DNA of 64,000 nucleotides from Chloropicon primus (lineage: Eukaryota; Chlorophyta; Chloropicophyceae; Chloropicales; Chloropicaceae). The position numbers and the translations under genes are program-made. How positions within the stretch are numbered: the first letter of the stretch is position 1; each line of letters starts with the position of its first letter. The notes beneath the pieces were generated by a model, which saw nothing but the letters and a program-made list of their open reading frames with translations, did not search any database and was not told the origin of the DNA. Shown here piece by piece: positions 44,400-55,005 of this stretch. The stretch covers positions 310,001 to 374,000 of the forward strand of contig CP060764.1 of the NCBI GenBank assembly GCA_023205875.1. Reading direction: 5' to 3'.

Positions 44400-46640
44400 C
44401 TAACCAAAGATATCAGCACACCTGGAAAAATCGCCGGTCTCCCTGGCTTGCCAATACTCGCCCGTGTAGACGAAGTTTGAGTCGAACTTCCACTTCTTCG
44501 GGTTGGACCCCGGGGCGAGGTTGAACCACTTTGGCTTGTAGCCCTCCCCCTGCTCCGCGGCCTTTCTCGCGGCCCTCTGCTTCTGCTCCACCCTCAGCTT
44601 CTCGTCATTCGCCTTGCTGTACCTACCAATCTCCAAAAAGTGCTGGTCGGGCCTCAGCCTGGTGTCCGTGGGGCAGATGGTGTCCTTCTCGTCGTCGAAG
44701 AGCTCGTTCAGGGTGATGGTGAACTTTGGCAGGTTCCTCGATCCCGGAGCGCCCTCGGGCTTCAGGTCGTGCTGCCACAGGCACTCCTCTCCGTTCTGGT
44801 GCTCCGCGATCAGCTCCACGCTCCACTGGCCCCTGAGGGAGGCAACTTTCTGGCCCTCCCGGTTCTGGACGTAACCCTTGAGCATGTGGGAGTACCTGTC
44901 AAGGATCCCGGTTTCCTTGAACTTGATCTTGGCCCGAGTGCCCGCGTTCGACTCAAACTTCATGGGGCCGCTGTGCTCGATCTTCATCTTCCCTATAATG
45001 ATGTTGTTCACCAGCGTCGTGACCTTATTGTATGTTACAACCTCCCCGTCGTGGAACTCCAGGGTCAGGGTGCCGACGGGGATGACCTCCACGGACCTCC
45101 CCCAGAACTTGCTCTTGAGCTCGCCAGCGGTGTTCCACTTCCAGCCCCGGCCCTCTGCAACCGCTGCGAGGATGGTTGGGTGGTGGACCACCTTCTCGCT
45201 AAAGAATCTGAAACCTTTCTCCGGCGAGAGGTACTCAAAGGTCTCCCCAAGCAGAGGGTTGAAGGGCTTCCTCGTCCTGCCCTCCGTGTTGCTGTAGCCG
45301 CTGACCGCGAAGGCGCAGCAGTGCATCATCCTCTCCACCGAGCCCTTCTTCGCGAGGGCTGCCTTGTCCAAGAGATCCAAGTACACGAAGTCCTCGCACA
45401 ACTTCTGCAGGGCAGAGATAGGCTCGTTGAAGTACACAGGCAGGCACACCCTGGTCAAGTCCTTGCCGACCATGTCCCTAATAATGGTCCAAAGGCTCAC
45501 CTTCTTCTCCTTCTCCACGGGATCGGGAAGCTTTTGCCTCCTGTTGCGCCGCTTGGCGAGCTCCAGGCCCTCCGGAGCGGGCAACCCGGCGGCGCCTCCC
45601 TGGCCCTGGTCTCCCCTCATGGAAAGCCCAGCAAAGTCATCCGAGAAGGACTCCCTCTCGCAGTCGTAGAAGTCATCGTCGTCGCTCCCGACGCCATTGT
45701 TTTGGTCACCCTCATCGTCACTGCTCGCCACATTGTCGTCCTGGTACTCCTCCCCGTCCGACTCCACGCTCGCTCGGTCGGACATCCGGTCTGCGTGGAG
45801 CAAAGCAGACGCTGGCGCGTGGGCGTCCCCAGCGAGGCTAATCCGGGTGTGGTTCTCCGCCAGCAGCTTGGTTTCCAGCTCCTGCTTGTCATGCTCCAAG
45901 GTTTTGACGTACTCCAGCAGCTTGACCCTCTTCTCCCTCTCCACGTACAGCTGGTCCATGACCTTGGACTGGATGTTCTGCAGAAGGGTCTCCACCTCGT
46001 TCAGCAGGTCGTCATTCGCTCCGTTGGCCTTCATCAGGTCCATGAACTTCCTCACGTCGTCCCTGATGATGTCCGAGGTCGCGAAGACCGTGGCAATCGC
46101 AGGCGTAGCCGGGGTCATCGGAGTCTTCGGCGTCTTTGCAGCGGCCCTCTCCGACTTGAGGGCGTTGAGCCAGGCGGTCCTGTCCCTCGAGCTCTCCGCC
46201 TTGAGCATCATCGTCATCGTCCCGCTGTGAATGTAGAACTTCCTCAAGTCCGACCCGCTGGCTCTCACCTTGGACACGTCCACGTGAACCGATCCCTTCT
46301 CCTCCAGATCCTCAATGTGTTTCTGCTGGGATGGTTTGAACTGGGCCCTGGCGTCCGTCTCAAACCTCGTCGTCATCTCACCGATGAAATCCACCTGGCC
46401 GTTGTTCCTGCAATAGTCCGTGATGTAAGCCACGTTCGAGAGCTTGTCTCCTGAGACCTTGAAGTACCGCAAGATCTTATCTTGGAGCACAAAGTATCGA
46501 GGGCGCCACCCTTTCCCCAAGTTGACATACTTGTACAATATTCCGCACACAATCACTGGCTCGTCCGAGTCGAACACCGCTGTATCGACCGCAGGAGGCC
46601 GAGCCAGTCCTCTTTGGGAGTTGGAGTGATTCCCGTTCAT
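44400..46640 (-). CDS. Oxysterol-binding protein-related protein with PH domain
   Basis: 746 residues. A PH domain (about 27-190) starts CGILYKYVNLGKGWRPRYFV and ends FYIHSGTMTMMLKAESSRDR, with an inserted acidic/helical segment. A coiled coil (about 215-265), an acidic Asp/Glu-rich stretch and the ORD domain (about 380-735) follow. The ORD contains LPVYFNEPISALQKLCEDFV, SEKVVHHPTILAAVAEGRGW and KYSKANDEKLRVEQKQRAAR-like text (GRYSKANDEKLRVEQKQRAA). The family fingerprint EQVSHHPP appears as EKVVHHPT, keeping the two His that bind PI4P head groups. ORPs exchange sterol or phosphatidylserine for PI4P at membrane contacts. No FFAT motif was evident. Long antisense frames are shadows. Confidence 0.93.
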   Translation of the reverse strand: MNGNHSNSQRGLARPPAVDTAVFDSDEPVIVCGILYKYVNLGKGWRPRYFVLQDKILRYFKVSGDKLSNVAYITDYCRNNGQVDFIGEMTTRFETDARAQFKPSQQKHIEDLEEKGSVHVDVSKVRASGSDLRKFYIHSGTMTMMLKAESSRDRTAWLNALKSERAAAKTPKTPMTPATPAIATVFATSDIIRDDVRKFMDLMKANGANDDLLNEVETLLQNIQSKVMDQLYVEREKRVKLLEYVKTLEHDKQELETKLLAENHTRISLAGDAHAPASALLHADRMSDRASVESDGEEYQDDNVASSDDEGDQNNGVGSDDDDFYDCERESFSDDFAGLSMRGDQGQGGAAGLPAPEGLELAKRRNRRQKLPDPVEKEKKVSLWTIIRDMVGKDLTRVCLPVYFNEPISALQKLCEDFVYLDLLDKAALAKKGSVERMMHCCAFAVSGYSNTEGRTRKPFNPLLGETFEYLSPEKGFRFFSEKVVHHPTILAAVAEGRGWKWNTAGELKSKFWGRSVEVIPVGTLTLEFHDGEVVTYNKVTTLVNNIIIGKMKIEHSGPMKFESNAGTRAKIKFKETGILDRYSHMLKGYVQNREGQKVASLRGQWSVELIAEHQNGEECLWQHDLKPEGAPGSRNLPKFTITLNELFDDEKDTICPTDTRLRPDQHFLEIGRYSKANDEKLRVEQKQRAARKAAEQGEGYKPKWFNLAPGSNPKKWKFDSNFVYTGEYWQARETGDFSRCADIFG

Positions 46641-47440
46641 CCTCCTCCTGTCAAGGCCAACGCACTCGTCCCCTCAATCTCAATCAATCCCCTCCACCCC
46701 AAAGCGCAACACCCAGCGTCACTCCCCCCCCCACCGCACCTTTGATGAGTCAGAGAGACGCGCGTTCTTGCAGTGAATGAAGTTCTTTCCATGAGGGTAA
46801 ACCACTCCAAGTGTAATGTGTTTTATCGAACAAGAAAGCCAGCAGAGAGGAGGAGAACGAGGAGGAGAACGAGGAGGAGAACGAGGAGGAGGAGGAGGAG
46901 GAGGAGGAGGAGGACACTTTTGTGACGATTAGGACGAGACACAAGGGACCACTCGTCTTGCACCTCGTGGCACTTCCAGTCCAATCCAAGAGAAAGACAA
47001 AGGGAACACACATGCAACAATTCGAGGATTGAGAGAGAGTCCTTCTCTGTCCCTCTCTCTCTCGCTCGCTCTCGAGCCATTACCTCCATTTTTCAAGTTT
47101 CGTACTTCATATTTGAAGTAGGAAAAAAAAACCTAAAACGATGATATTAATATTTTGTCTGAGTTGGCGAACAAACCAGCGAGGAGGAGGCACAAAGAGG
47201 TGAGTCAAGTGCGCAAGGCGGCGCAAGGGGAGGAAAGGAGAGGCAAGACATCGATGCATCGTGGCCTCCTCTCTCGAATGAGCCCTCTCTTGAAGGGAAT
47301 GGCGCCGTGGTGGAGACTGAGGCGGGTTTTTTTTTTTGGTGTGTGTGTGTTTGTTTGTTTGTTTGTTTGTTTGTGTGTGTGTGTGTTCGTTCATCGATAA
47401 GGCAGGAGGTGGTGACAACGAGACGGACGAGGGGCGCACG
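46641..47440. repeat. Spacer with GAGGAGAAC minisatellite, TTTG microsatellite and one promoter motif
   Basis: A 12-base unit GAGGAGAACGAG is repeated about four times (46850-46890) and fades into GGA repeats (to 46912). A GTTT microsatellite lies at about 47350-47375, next to a poly-T run and TG repeats. At about 47259-47300 the plus strand reads CCTCCTCTCTCGAATG then AGCCCTCTCTTGAAGG, a copy of the recurrent motif facing ARL8, 141 bases before its ATG. No gene is visible. Confidence 0.6.
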
Positions 47441-48367
47441 ATGGGTCTGTTTACGGCCTTCCTTGACTGGCTGAGGAGGTGAGTCCAGTCTCCTGTCCAC
47501 GAGCTTTGCTTCTCCTCGAAAAGTTCTTCTGTTTTCTTCTGCAGGACCCATCGAGAGAGAGAGGAGAGTTGCTGACGTTCTCCCTCCTCTCGTCTCTCTC
47601 ATTTCTCTCTCATCTCTCTCCCTCTTGATCTCTCGACAGCCTCTTCTTCAAGAAGGAGATGGAGTTGTCTCTGATTGGGCTGCAGAATGCGGGAAAGACT
47701 TCCTTGGTGAACGTCATAGCTACGGGAGGTTTCGACGAGGATATGATACCAACGGTGAGTGGGGTGATGAGCTGAACCTCTTGCGCGCACCACCACCCAA
47801 GCGTCTCGAGGCATCAGCAGCAGCAGCAGCAGTAGCAGAAGCAACTACAACAGCAACGCGATCGTTCTCTCGTTGTGTCGTCGTCGTCGTCGCCGTCACT
47901 GACGCTTGACTCCCACCTCGCTCTTTTGCTTTGCAACCTTCTCCTTCTTCGTTGTCCGTCGTCGGGCACAGGTCGGCTTCAACATGAGGAAGGTGACCAA
48001 AGGTGCTGTCACGATAAAGTTGTGGGATTTGGGTGGCCAGCCTCGCTTTAGGAGCATGTGGGAGAGATACTGCAGGGGAGTGAACTGCGTGGTGTATGTC
48101 GTGGACTCGGCGGACCACGAGAACGTTGAGATAGCAAAGAGCGAGCTCCACGACTTGCTCTCAAAGCCCACGGTTTCTGGAATCCCCTTGCTGGTCTTGG
48201 GAAACAAGAACGACCTCCCAGGCGCCTTGTCCACCTCGGAGCTCATCGACAGGCTCAACCTCAAGAATTTCCAGAACAGGGAGGTGTGCTGCTACTCCAT
48301 ATCGTGCAAGAATAAGAACAACATCGACATCACGATCGAATGGCTCACAAAGCACGCAAAGTCGTAA
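47441..48367 (+). CDS. ARL8: ARL8 small GTPase
   Basis: Three exons, 47441-47478, 47640-47754 and 47972-48367, with introns of 161 and 217 bases; 182 residues. The assembled start [35 protein letters not shown] is typical of ARL8, including the G1 box GLQNAGKTS, switch [38 protein letters not shown] and [10 protein letters not shown]. Length equals the animal and plant orthologues (about 184-186). ARL8 acts on lysosome/vacuole membranes through an acetylated amphipathic N-terminal helix rather than a myristate, recruiting motors and tethers. The reading across all junctions is unambiguous. Confidence 0.97.
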
Positions 48368-48495
48368 AATAACAAACAACAGAAGGTTCTGCGACGACGA
48401 CGTTCTAGAGCTTACAGAAAAATATAATTACATAACAATTCTCTCAATTTTTTTTAAAGTTTCTTTTGCGGCTCTCTACGCACTATCGCACTCGT

Positions 48496-51400
48496 CTATT
48501 GTTTCGGGGCTCCAAACTTTATCTTCAGAGTCAAGCCCCCAGTGGGCGCGCTCGGCTTCTCCTTCGGGGGGCTCGGAGCGTGCTCGGCCTTCACATCGCC
48601 CTGCGAGGGGTAGGCCTTCGCCACTCTCTCCGAGGATTTTCTCGCTTCCCTGTGAATCTTCTTGGGGCTCTCGGACTTGAGGACGCACCGGGAGAACTTC
48701 TTCTCGAACTCCCCCTCCTCCCAGAGACCATGGAAGACCTTTTGAAAGTCCTCGACCTTGGAGTGCAGGAGGTCGTTGCCCTCCACTTCCCTCAGCAGGG
48801 CCTGGAACTGGAAACGCAGGTCGTCCCTGACTTGGGTGGGTTCCTTGTACTCCCTCGTTTTGAGCTTGCGGGCGATCGGACCAAAGTCAAAACCGATTCC
48901 GTCCATGGCGGCCACCTCCGTCTTGAGCGAAGCGTAGCTCTCGTGATCAACCAACGACCGGAGGAAGACCTCCGCGGAGGAGAATATGTCCTCAAGGATC
49001 GATGCGGCTTGTGGCTCGAGGGCGAACTTCCTCTCGAACCCGCCCCAGCGCTTCATGAACACTCTCTGCAACTCTTTCGCGCTGACGAAAACAGGATCAA
49101 CCGCGTAGTTGAACCGGTAGCAATTCTCAAAGATCTGCGTGACGTCCTCCCAAAGATCCTTGGGTGCATTGATCTCCTTCGACTTCAGCTTGTTGTGGAT
49201 GGTCGTGAGGTCCATGGGCTTGGTGACAATCTGCTGGTATTTCCCCCACAAGGCGGGGTCTCCGAACGTGTCGGCGGTGACGGGATTCACGAACGCTTCC
49301 GCTACTTTGTTCTTCTTGAGCATGAAAATCAGCTTGAGGCATTCTTGGAATTGCGCGGGGGTGAACCCCGCATCCCCCTGAGCGGCCAGCTGTGCTTCCT
49401 CCTTCACGACGTGCACTTGAGACGATCCGGGGTTGTCACTCTCGCCCTGGATCTCCAGGGAAACCTTCTTGGGGGGCAGAGACTTCAGCCTTATTTTGGG
49501 AAAGCCGTTCGAGTTGTCTGGAGCGGCGGCCTGGTCAATCTCCATGCCCTCTCCACCGCCCCGGACCCCCTCCGCGGTCTCATGCCCCCCAGCCCCGACG
49601 TCGTCGATTTCCATCTTCACTGGTGGGGAGACCCCATGCAGAGGCTTCTCCTTCGACAACACCTCGGCATGATGCTTAGAAGTGTCTTGGCTTTGGCCAG
49701 AGTCGTTCGTCAGCAGAGTGGTCTCGGGCACGAGTGTGCCTCCTTCGCTCAGTGTCGCCGCGAGCGAATCTTCCCCAGACACACAAGCGCTCTCTGCCAT
49801 CAAGGCTTCGATCTTCGCATCGCTCCAGAGCTCACCAAAGACCTTGTTCAACTCCTCGCCCCTGGTCGAGAGTGGATCGCCCTCCTTGTTGTACTGCCTG
49901 CAATTGGCGAACAGAAGGTCCATGTCCTCCTTCACTTGCACGGGACTGGCGTACTCTTTGTTGTGAACCTTGGACTGGATGGCTCCAAGATCGATTGGTG
50001 TCTTGATCACATCGTAGTAGTCCGGCACGCTTATCTTGTCGACAGGAGCCCGGAATGAGATGGCCAGGTCATTGTTGAATATTTTGCTGACCACCTCTTC
50101 CACCCGTTTCCATGCCTCCAGGTCAGGCTTCAGCCTCTCTATTCCGAATTTCTCTTCCAGCTTTTTCCACCTCTTCCTGAACCCACGCTTGAGGTGCTTG
50201 CCCGCCTTGTGGACAGGATCTCCCTCAAAGTTGAACTTGAAGCAGTTCTCGAAAACCAAATTCACGTCGTCTTTGAACTCGTCAATAGAGCTGTACTTTC
50301 TCCTCCTCTGCTTACTCGCAATGGTTGAAATATCCATGGGGGTTTTCACGACGTCTTGATACTTTGCCCAAAGCTCCGGCAGTTGCAGCATCTCTTGCGT
50401 AACAGGTTTCAGGAAGGGCTCGGCGTACTTGTGCTTTTTCAGGAAGTGCACAATCCTGTCGCACTCCTTCATCATTTCATCTTCCTTCGTCAGCACTTTA
50501 TTTTCCACCAGAAGCTTGGACTCGATGTCGTGCTTGTCCCAACTCAATTTGAAGAAGACTTCCAGATCATCGCCCAGCTTTCTCACGGCATTGTCCTCCA
50601 CTTTGTTGTACAGTCGGCAATTCTTGAAGACAAGCTCCATGTCAGACTTGAATTCGGACACATTCTCATACACCCTGCGAGCCAGCTTGTCCGTGACCGT
50701 GTTGAAGTCCATGGGCTCCTTAACGACCTCAAAGTAGTCCGGAGCCTTGTCCTTCTCAGGATCCACCGGCTTCAAGAATGGCCAGGCATTAGGGTGGGTC
50801 TTCACCTCCCTCAAAACTTGCAAGCAAAGACCCCACATCTTCTGGGTCTGCTCGTCTTCAAACTTCACCTTGCCACGGAAAGACTGACTTCGGTTTGAAT
50901 CGTGCAGAGTGTGCGCCCGGGACTCCACGCGGGTAAGAGATCTGATTTCACCCGCTTCCCAGAGCTCCTCAATGTGGCTCTCTTTCCACTTCGTTTCAAA
51001 AGTCTCCGAGAGCTTTTCCCCCGCCTTGTACACGATGGATTCTGGGTGATCCACATTGAACTTCCGGGAGTTTATGAAAATCTGTCGAACGTCGTCTCGG
51101 AATTGCAGAGGACTCTCGTACTTGGCTCCCCTAGTTTTCTCTGTGACAGTGCCGAGATCCATAGGATTGCCTTCGATCACCTTCAAGTACTCCTCAAAGG
51201 CCTTCTCCTTCTGCTCTTGGGTCTCCCCACCAAAGGAAGCGACGCTGACGGGATTCATGAAGTACGCGGCCGCCTTTGCGCTGCGGAGGCCGTTCAAAAT
51301 CTTCGAAGCAAGTCGCATCAACTCTTCCACCAGCTTTTGTTTCTTCTCCTCTTCCGTCAGGGGTTTCTCTTTCGATGTTTCAGACACCAGTTTTGCATAC

Positions 51401-54400
51401 AAGCTCTTTGCATCAGCATCTCCTAGCTGGTTCAGGTCGATCTTTGACTTCTTCGAGGACTTCTTGGCGTCGGTGACAAGCTCCTGGGCCGAGGCGCTTG
51501 TAAATTGCCATCCGCCTTCTGGGATCATTCGAACAATCGGGACGTCCGTTTCGAGATCCCCGTCATCATACAGGATGTCAAAAGTTCCACTCTGATGGAT
51601 TTTGGTGATGGATCCTCCGTACCAATCTGGGCCGTTTCTCCATTTCCCTTTAACGCGCTGGCCAACCTGGAACGTGTGCCCAGACTCCATGGTGAAGCTT
51701 CTTAGGCACGGCGAAGGCGGTTCATCGGCTTCAATAACCACAGGAATGTCTACAGTCATTTTGCTTGGCCTTGGCCTTTGGGTTGGCGCCCTCCTCTCCA
51801 ACTCGATGGGCACCTGGAGATGACTATGCTCTCGCTGCAGCTTCACGAAAAACTCTCTGTGGAGTGCCTCCTCAGAAGCTCGATGCAAGGAGAGAGGCCT
51901 CTTCCCCAAAAGCTGTACAAACTCGAAGAGTTTGTAACTGAGCTGAATGGGGCTCCCTTTGTCCAGGCAGAGTTCAAGAGCGTCCAGAATGTCCCCCGTG
52001 TTCAAAGGTTCGTGCATCGATCTCCTGTACAAGACGAAAGATTCCTTCACCTTCTCGGTGACTTCCATCTTGACGTAAGAAGAAGTCTCGTCTTCCAGCA
52101 TATCCAGAAAGCTTTGAAAGGCTCTCTTGCACCCATGCCTTATCGACTCGAGGAGGACAACGCAAATATTTGCTACCGTCCTCACGGTGCCACTATGGTG
52201 ATTCGAGGTGTAACTCTTCGTAAGGAAGAGGTACTCATCCATGCAGCCGCAATCGCTCTCCGGGTTTCTTCTGTAAAACTCGATGAGTAGAGAGCAAATA
52301 CTTTGCAAGCAAGCACAAGTGATCGACATTCCATCGGACACAAATATTTGGTCACGCTGCAGGAATGTGCGGATTCTCTTGAGGCAGGCTTCCAACCTTT
52401 CCTTGGAATCGATGGCAAGCACGCCAATTCCTTTGAGCAGAAAGGTGATTCTTTCGTTGACAGAGTAGGCGATGCCGTCGTGTGGCGCGTACTTCAAGAG
52501 CTCGAGCAAGAAGTCGGTTGCCTCCTGAGGGGATAGCCCGTCTTCATCTCGCAGCAGCCCTATCGCAACAGAAGCCGAGTGACTCACCAGCTGGTCAGCA
52601 ATCTGCAGGGCATTCTCCTTCGACGTCGTCAATGACGAGTACGTATCTGGGTTGAAGAATATTTCCCTGTACAAGTTGAGAAGAGTGTTGATCCCAGTCC
52701 AGTTTGTGCTTTCTCCAACCGTCCTCGCAAGTGCTAACGCAGCTTCTGACCGTACGCGGTGGTACAAATCTTTGTTTCTTACGCAGGCGTTCAGCGCGTT
52801 CACTGCGGAGTACGTGGGCGCGTCCAAATGCACGAGCCCTGAGATCGCATCAAGTTGGAGTGTGATGCTTTTCGAGCTCTCCAACTGACTGATCCACATT
52901 TTCTCAGGCTGAGAAACTTCAAAGGAAGCAAACCACTCGTAATTGTGGTGCACCCCGAGCCAGTTGACAGGGCCACACGGCAATCCCTTCTCCTCGGGCT
53001 CCTCCTTGTCATCTTTCCTCTTCCTCTTTTTCGCGACCAGTTTTCCTTGGCATTTCACATCCTCGAGAACCAGGTCCTGGTCACCAAGGAAAATTTTGTT
53101 CTTGTGTATGCCGTCCGTCTCCCCGGTCACCAAGGCAATCATCCCCAACCCCGAACCTTCTTTTCCGCAACATTTGACTGACGCCGACCCACTCACGTTG
53201 GCCGACTTGAGCCCCCTTTGCTTCAACGCCACACTGATGGAATGATGCTTCCGATTGAAGCAGAACGCGACGTAGATATGCGGGCAACCTCTCCCAATGA
53301 CCCACCTTTCATTAAAGCCTTGAAGCCACTTTCGATCCACTCCAGTGTCGAAAACTTTGGCCACCTTGTCAAAAAAGGTTTCCACGGCAAGAAAATACTC
53401 TGCCTTCTCCTTGAGTGCAGCAGACACGATGTTCTGCGTTACCTTCTGGAAAGGCTCCACCCCCGTGCGGTTTTCGACCATCCACACCAGAAGGTCTGTC
53501 TTGAACTTCAGCACGTGATTCGAGGTGTACCTCTCCACAAGAGGCGCCAGGACAAAACCCATTTTGCGATCGTAGAGAGAAGGGGACGCTTCATCCTGCT
53601 CCTGGACCACCAGGTCCAGCTTCCTGGACCACTGGTACAGGGCTTCGTTCTCCCCAAAGTGAGTTGAAACATACTTCGAAGTCATAAGCCCCGACAGCCC
53701 CGTTACCAACCACCTATCCTCTACCGACGCTGCCCTCAGAAGGTGGCCAAACCATTGGTCCGCCACGGCCCTCGCCATTTTGGTCCTGGACTCGATCGAG
53801 CCCAAGATGCTTTTCTCCTCCATGAGAAGGTCAGACGACAAGAGAATGACGCCACTCCCGACGATCACATCGTCCAGGAGGCAGGCCGGCGGCAGGAAGC
53901 AAAACGACAACCGCGGCAGCGGAAAGGGGGCCTCGAGGTACTCGAGGTACCTCTCCATCGCACCCTTGAGAAAGCCGGTGATGCCTTTCACCCTCTGCCT
54001 CAGGGACTCTTCCGCGAAGAAGCTCATTCTCATGCTCGGCCTCTTAGGATCGGCCTGCTCCAGCGTGAACCCCTCTTCCTCGAGCTCCCTCATCGGGCCC
54101 ACCGCAAAGCAGACTGACGATAAGGGGCAAGACCCCTCGGTCACGAACTTGTACACGTTCTCCCCCGACTCCTCAGACTTCGAGAGAAGCTTCCCGCTCG
54201 AGACCACCACCAGGTTCTTGTCCACCCTCAGCTCCAGGGAGAGCGGATACGCCGCGGTGACCCAAGCCGAGGAGTCCGAGAAGTACCCCTCCACGCAAGG
54301 CAGCCACGACTTGGTTGGCATGAAGTGGGACCCGGTGAAGCAGAAGCCTTTGTCATCGAAACTCAGCGCCTGGCCGTTAGCGAAGCTAACCACGTACTGA

Positions 54401-55005
54401 ATGCTCAGGCACGCGACCTCGCCCGCACCGGTCTCACCCAACGCCGACGGAGAGAGCTTCTGGGAGAGGTCAACCACGAAGCGAGCCGTGGTTTCTTCCG
54501 CGAGCTTCTCGTTGTATCTGTGCCACAACTCGTCCGCAAAGCGTGTGAGCCCCTTGCTGTGCACGCTCTCCTTCCTCCTATCGTTCGCGAGCGAGGCGTC
54601 GTAGCCCCTCCTCTCGTTCGAGGCCGGAGCGCACGAGTACGAGACGCTCTCGCCGCCGAGCGTCACGTCCTTCACCTCGAAAGCTTTCTTTTGCAGCTGA
54701 CTCCCCCCGACAGCCTCGCTCCCCGCCGCGCAGTGCAGCCTCACCCCCGCCGCGCCCTCTGAAACGAGGTCCTTGAGCGAGAGGAAGATGTCCGTCCTTC
54801 CGCTTATCATCTTCGCTGCAGTGTCCACCGTGAGCCTCGCCACCTGGTGTTGGATCTTCGGCACCACGAAGACCTTGGGCCTCTCGGCTCGCGGAGGAGA
54901 CGAAGCCGGCAAGTTGTCCGTCGCCTCCATCGCCTCCACCCTGGCCTCCATCGCCTCCACCAACCCGCTCCTCCCCTCCACCGTGGCCTCCACCTCCATC
55001 ATCAT
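48496..55005 (-). CDS. TAF2: TAF2 with Tudor-like domain and five to six bromodomains
   Basis: 2169 residues from the ATG cluster at 55005/55002/54999, single exon. The first about 690 residues are an M1-aminopeptidase-like TAF2 domain with no zinc HExxH: ACLSIQYVVSFANGQAL, SHFMPTKSWLPCVEGYF, LVTGLSGLMTSKYVSTHFGE. Helical repeats run to about 1080. Then come a Tudor/agenet-like module (about 1108-1152: VKGKWRNGPDWYGGSITKIH) and bromodomains at about 1222-1342, 1385-1482, 1512-1618, 1632-1725 and 1885-1992. Each of the five keeps the anchoring Asn (FNVDH, YNKVED, FNFEGD, YNKEGD, FNYAVD). A sixth, degenerate copy (about 2005-2105) has lost it. TAF2 is the promoter-contacting TFIID subunit. Animal and yeast TAF2 lack bromodomains as far as I know. 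Confidence 0.93.
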   Translation of the reverse strand: MMMEVEATVEGRSGLVEAMEARVEAMEATDNLPASSPPRAERPKVFVVPKIQHQVARLTVDTAAKMISGRTDIFLSLKDLVSEGAAGVRLHCAAGSEAVGGSQLQKKAFEVKDVTLGGESVSYSCAPASNERRGYDASLANDRRKESVHSKGLTRFADELWHRYNEKLAEETTARFVVDLSQKLSPSALGETGAGEVACLSIQYVVSFANGQALSFDDKGFCFTGSHFMPTKSWLPCVEGYFSDSSAWVTAAYPLSLELRVDKNLVVVSSGKLLSKSEESGENVYKFVTEGSCPLSSVCFAVGPMRELEEEGFTLEQADPKRPSMRMSFFAEESLRQRVKGITGFLKGAMERYLEYLEAPFPLPRLSFCFLPPACLLDDVIVGSGVILLSSDLLMEEKSILGSIESRTKMARAVADQWFGHLLRAASVEDRWLVTGLSGLMTSKYVSTHFGENEALYQWSRKLDLVVQEQDEASPSLYDRKMGFVLAPLVERYTSNHVLKFKTDLLVWMVENRTGVEPFQKVTQNIVSAALKEKAEYFLAVETFFDKVAKVFDTGVDRKWLQGFNERWVIGRGCPHIYVAFCFNRKHHSISVALKQRGLKSANVSGSASVKCCGKEGSGLGMIALVTGETDGIHKNKIFLGDQDLVLEDVKCQGKLVAKKRKRKDDKEEPEEKGLPCGPVNWLGVHHNYEWFASFEVSQPEKMWISQLESSKSITLQLDAISGLVHLDAPTYSAVNALNACVRNKDLYHRVRSEAALALARTVGESTNWTGINTLLNLYREIFFNPDTYSSLTTSKENALQIADQLVSHSASVAIGLLRDEDGLSPQEATDFLLELLKYAPHDGIAYSVNERITFLLKGIGVLAIDSKERLEACLKRIRTFLQRDQIFVSDGMSITCACLQSICSLLIEFYRRNPESDCGCMDEYLFLTKSYTSNHHSGTVRTVANICVVLLESIRHGCKRAFQSFLDMLEDETSSYVKMEVTEKVKESFVLYRRSMHEPLNTGDILDALELCLDKGSPIQLSYKLFEFVQLLGKRPLSLHRASEEALHREFFVKLQREHSHLQVPIELERRAPTQRPRPSKMTVDIPVVIEADEPPSPCLRSFTMESGHTFQVGQRVKGKWRNGPDWYGGSITKIHQSGTFDILYDDGDLETDVPIVRMIPEGGWQFTSASAQELVTDAKKSSKKSKIDLNQLGDADAKSLYAKLVSETSKEKPLTEEEKKQKLVEELMRLASKILNGLRSAKAAAYFMNPVSVASFGGETQEQKEKAFEEYLKVIEGNPMDLGTVTEKTRGAKYESPLQFRDDVRQIFINSRKFNVDHPESIVYKAGEKLSETFETKWKESHIEELWEAGEIRSLTRVESRAHTLHDSNRSQSFRGKVKFEDEQTQKMWGLCLQVLREVKTHPNAWPFLKPVDPEKDKAPDYFEVVKEPMDFNTVTDKLARRVYENVSEFKSDMELVFKNCRLYNKVEDNAVRKLGDDLEVFFKLSWDKHDIESKLLVENKVLTKEDEMMKECDRIVHFLKKHKYAEPFLKPVTQEMLQLPELWAKYQDVVKTPMDISTIASKQRRRKYSSIDEFKDDVNLVFENCFKFNFEGDPVHKAGKHLKRGFRKRWKKLEEKFGIERLKPDLEAWKRVEEVVSKIFNNDLAISFRAPVDKISVPDYYDVIKTPIDLGAIQSKVHNKEYASPVQVKEDMDLLFANCRQYNKEGDPLSTRGEELNKVFGELWSDAKIEALMAESACVSGEDSLAATLSEGGTLVPETTLLTNDSGQSQDTSKHHAEVLSKEKPLHGVSPPVKMEIDDVGAGGHETAEGVRGGGEGMEIDQAAAPDNSNGFPKIRLKSLPPKKVSLEIQGESDNPGSSQVHVVKEEAQLAAQGDAGFTPAQFQECLKLIFMLKKNKVAEAFVNPVTADTFGDPALWGKYQQIVTKPMDLTTIHNKLKSKEINAPKDLWEDVTQIFENCYRFNYAVDPVFVSAKELQRVFMKRWGGFERKFALEPQAASILEDIFSSAEVFLRSLVDHESYASLKTEVAAMDGIGFDFGPIARKLKTREYKEPTQVRDDLRFQFQALLREVEGNDLLHSKVEDFQKVFHGLWEEGEFEKKFSRCVLKSESPKKIHREARKSSERVAKAYPSQGDVKAEHAPSPPKEKPSAPTGGLTLKIKFGAPKQ

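Noticed and set aside
44640-46454. 604-residue plus-strand frame antisense to the oxysterol-binding protein gene
   Set aside because: It is a GC-rich antisense shadow. The minus strand encodes clear PH and ORD domains.
48466-50058. 530-residue plus-strand frame opposite the TAF2 bromodomains
   Set aside because: It is an antisense shadow. The bromodomains are read on the minus strand.
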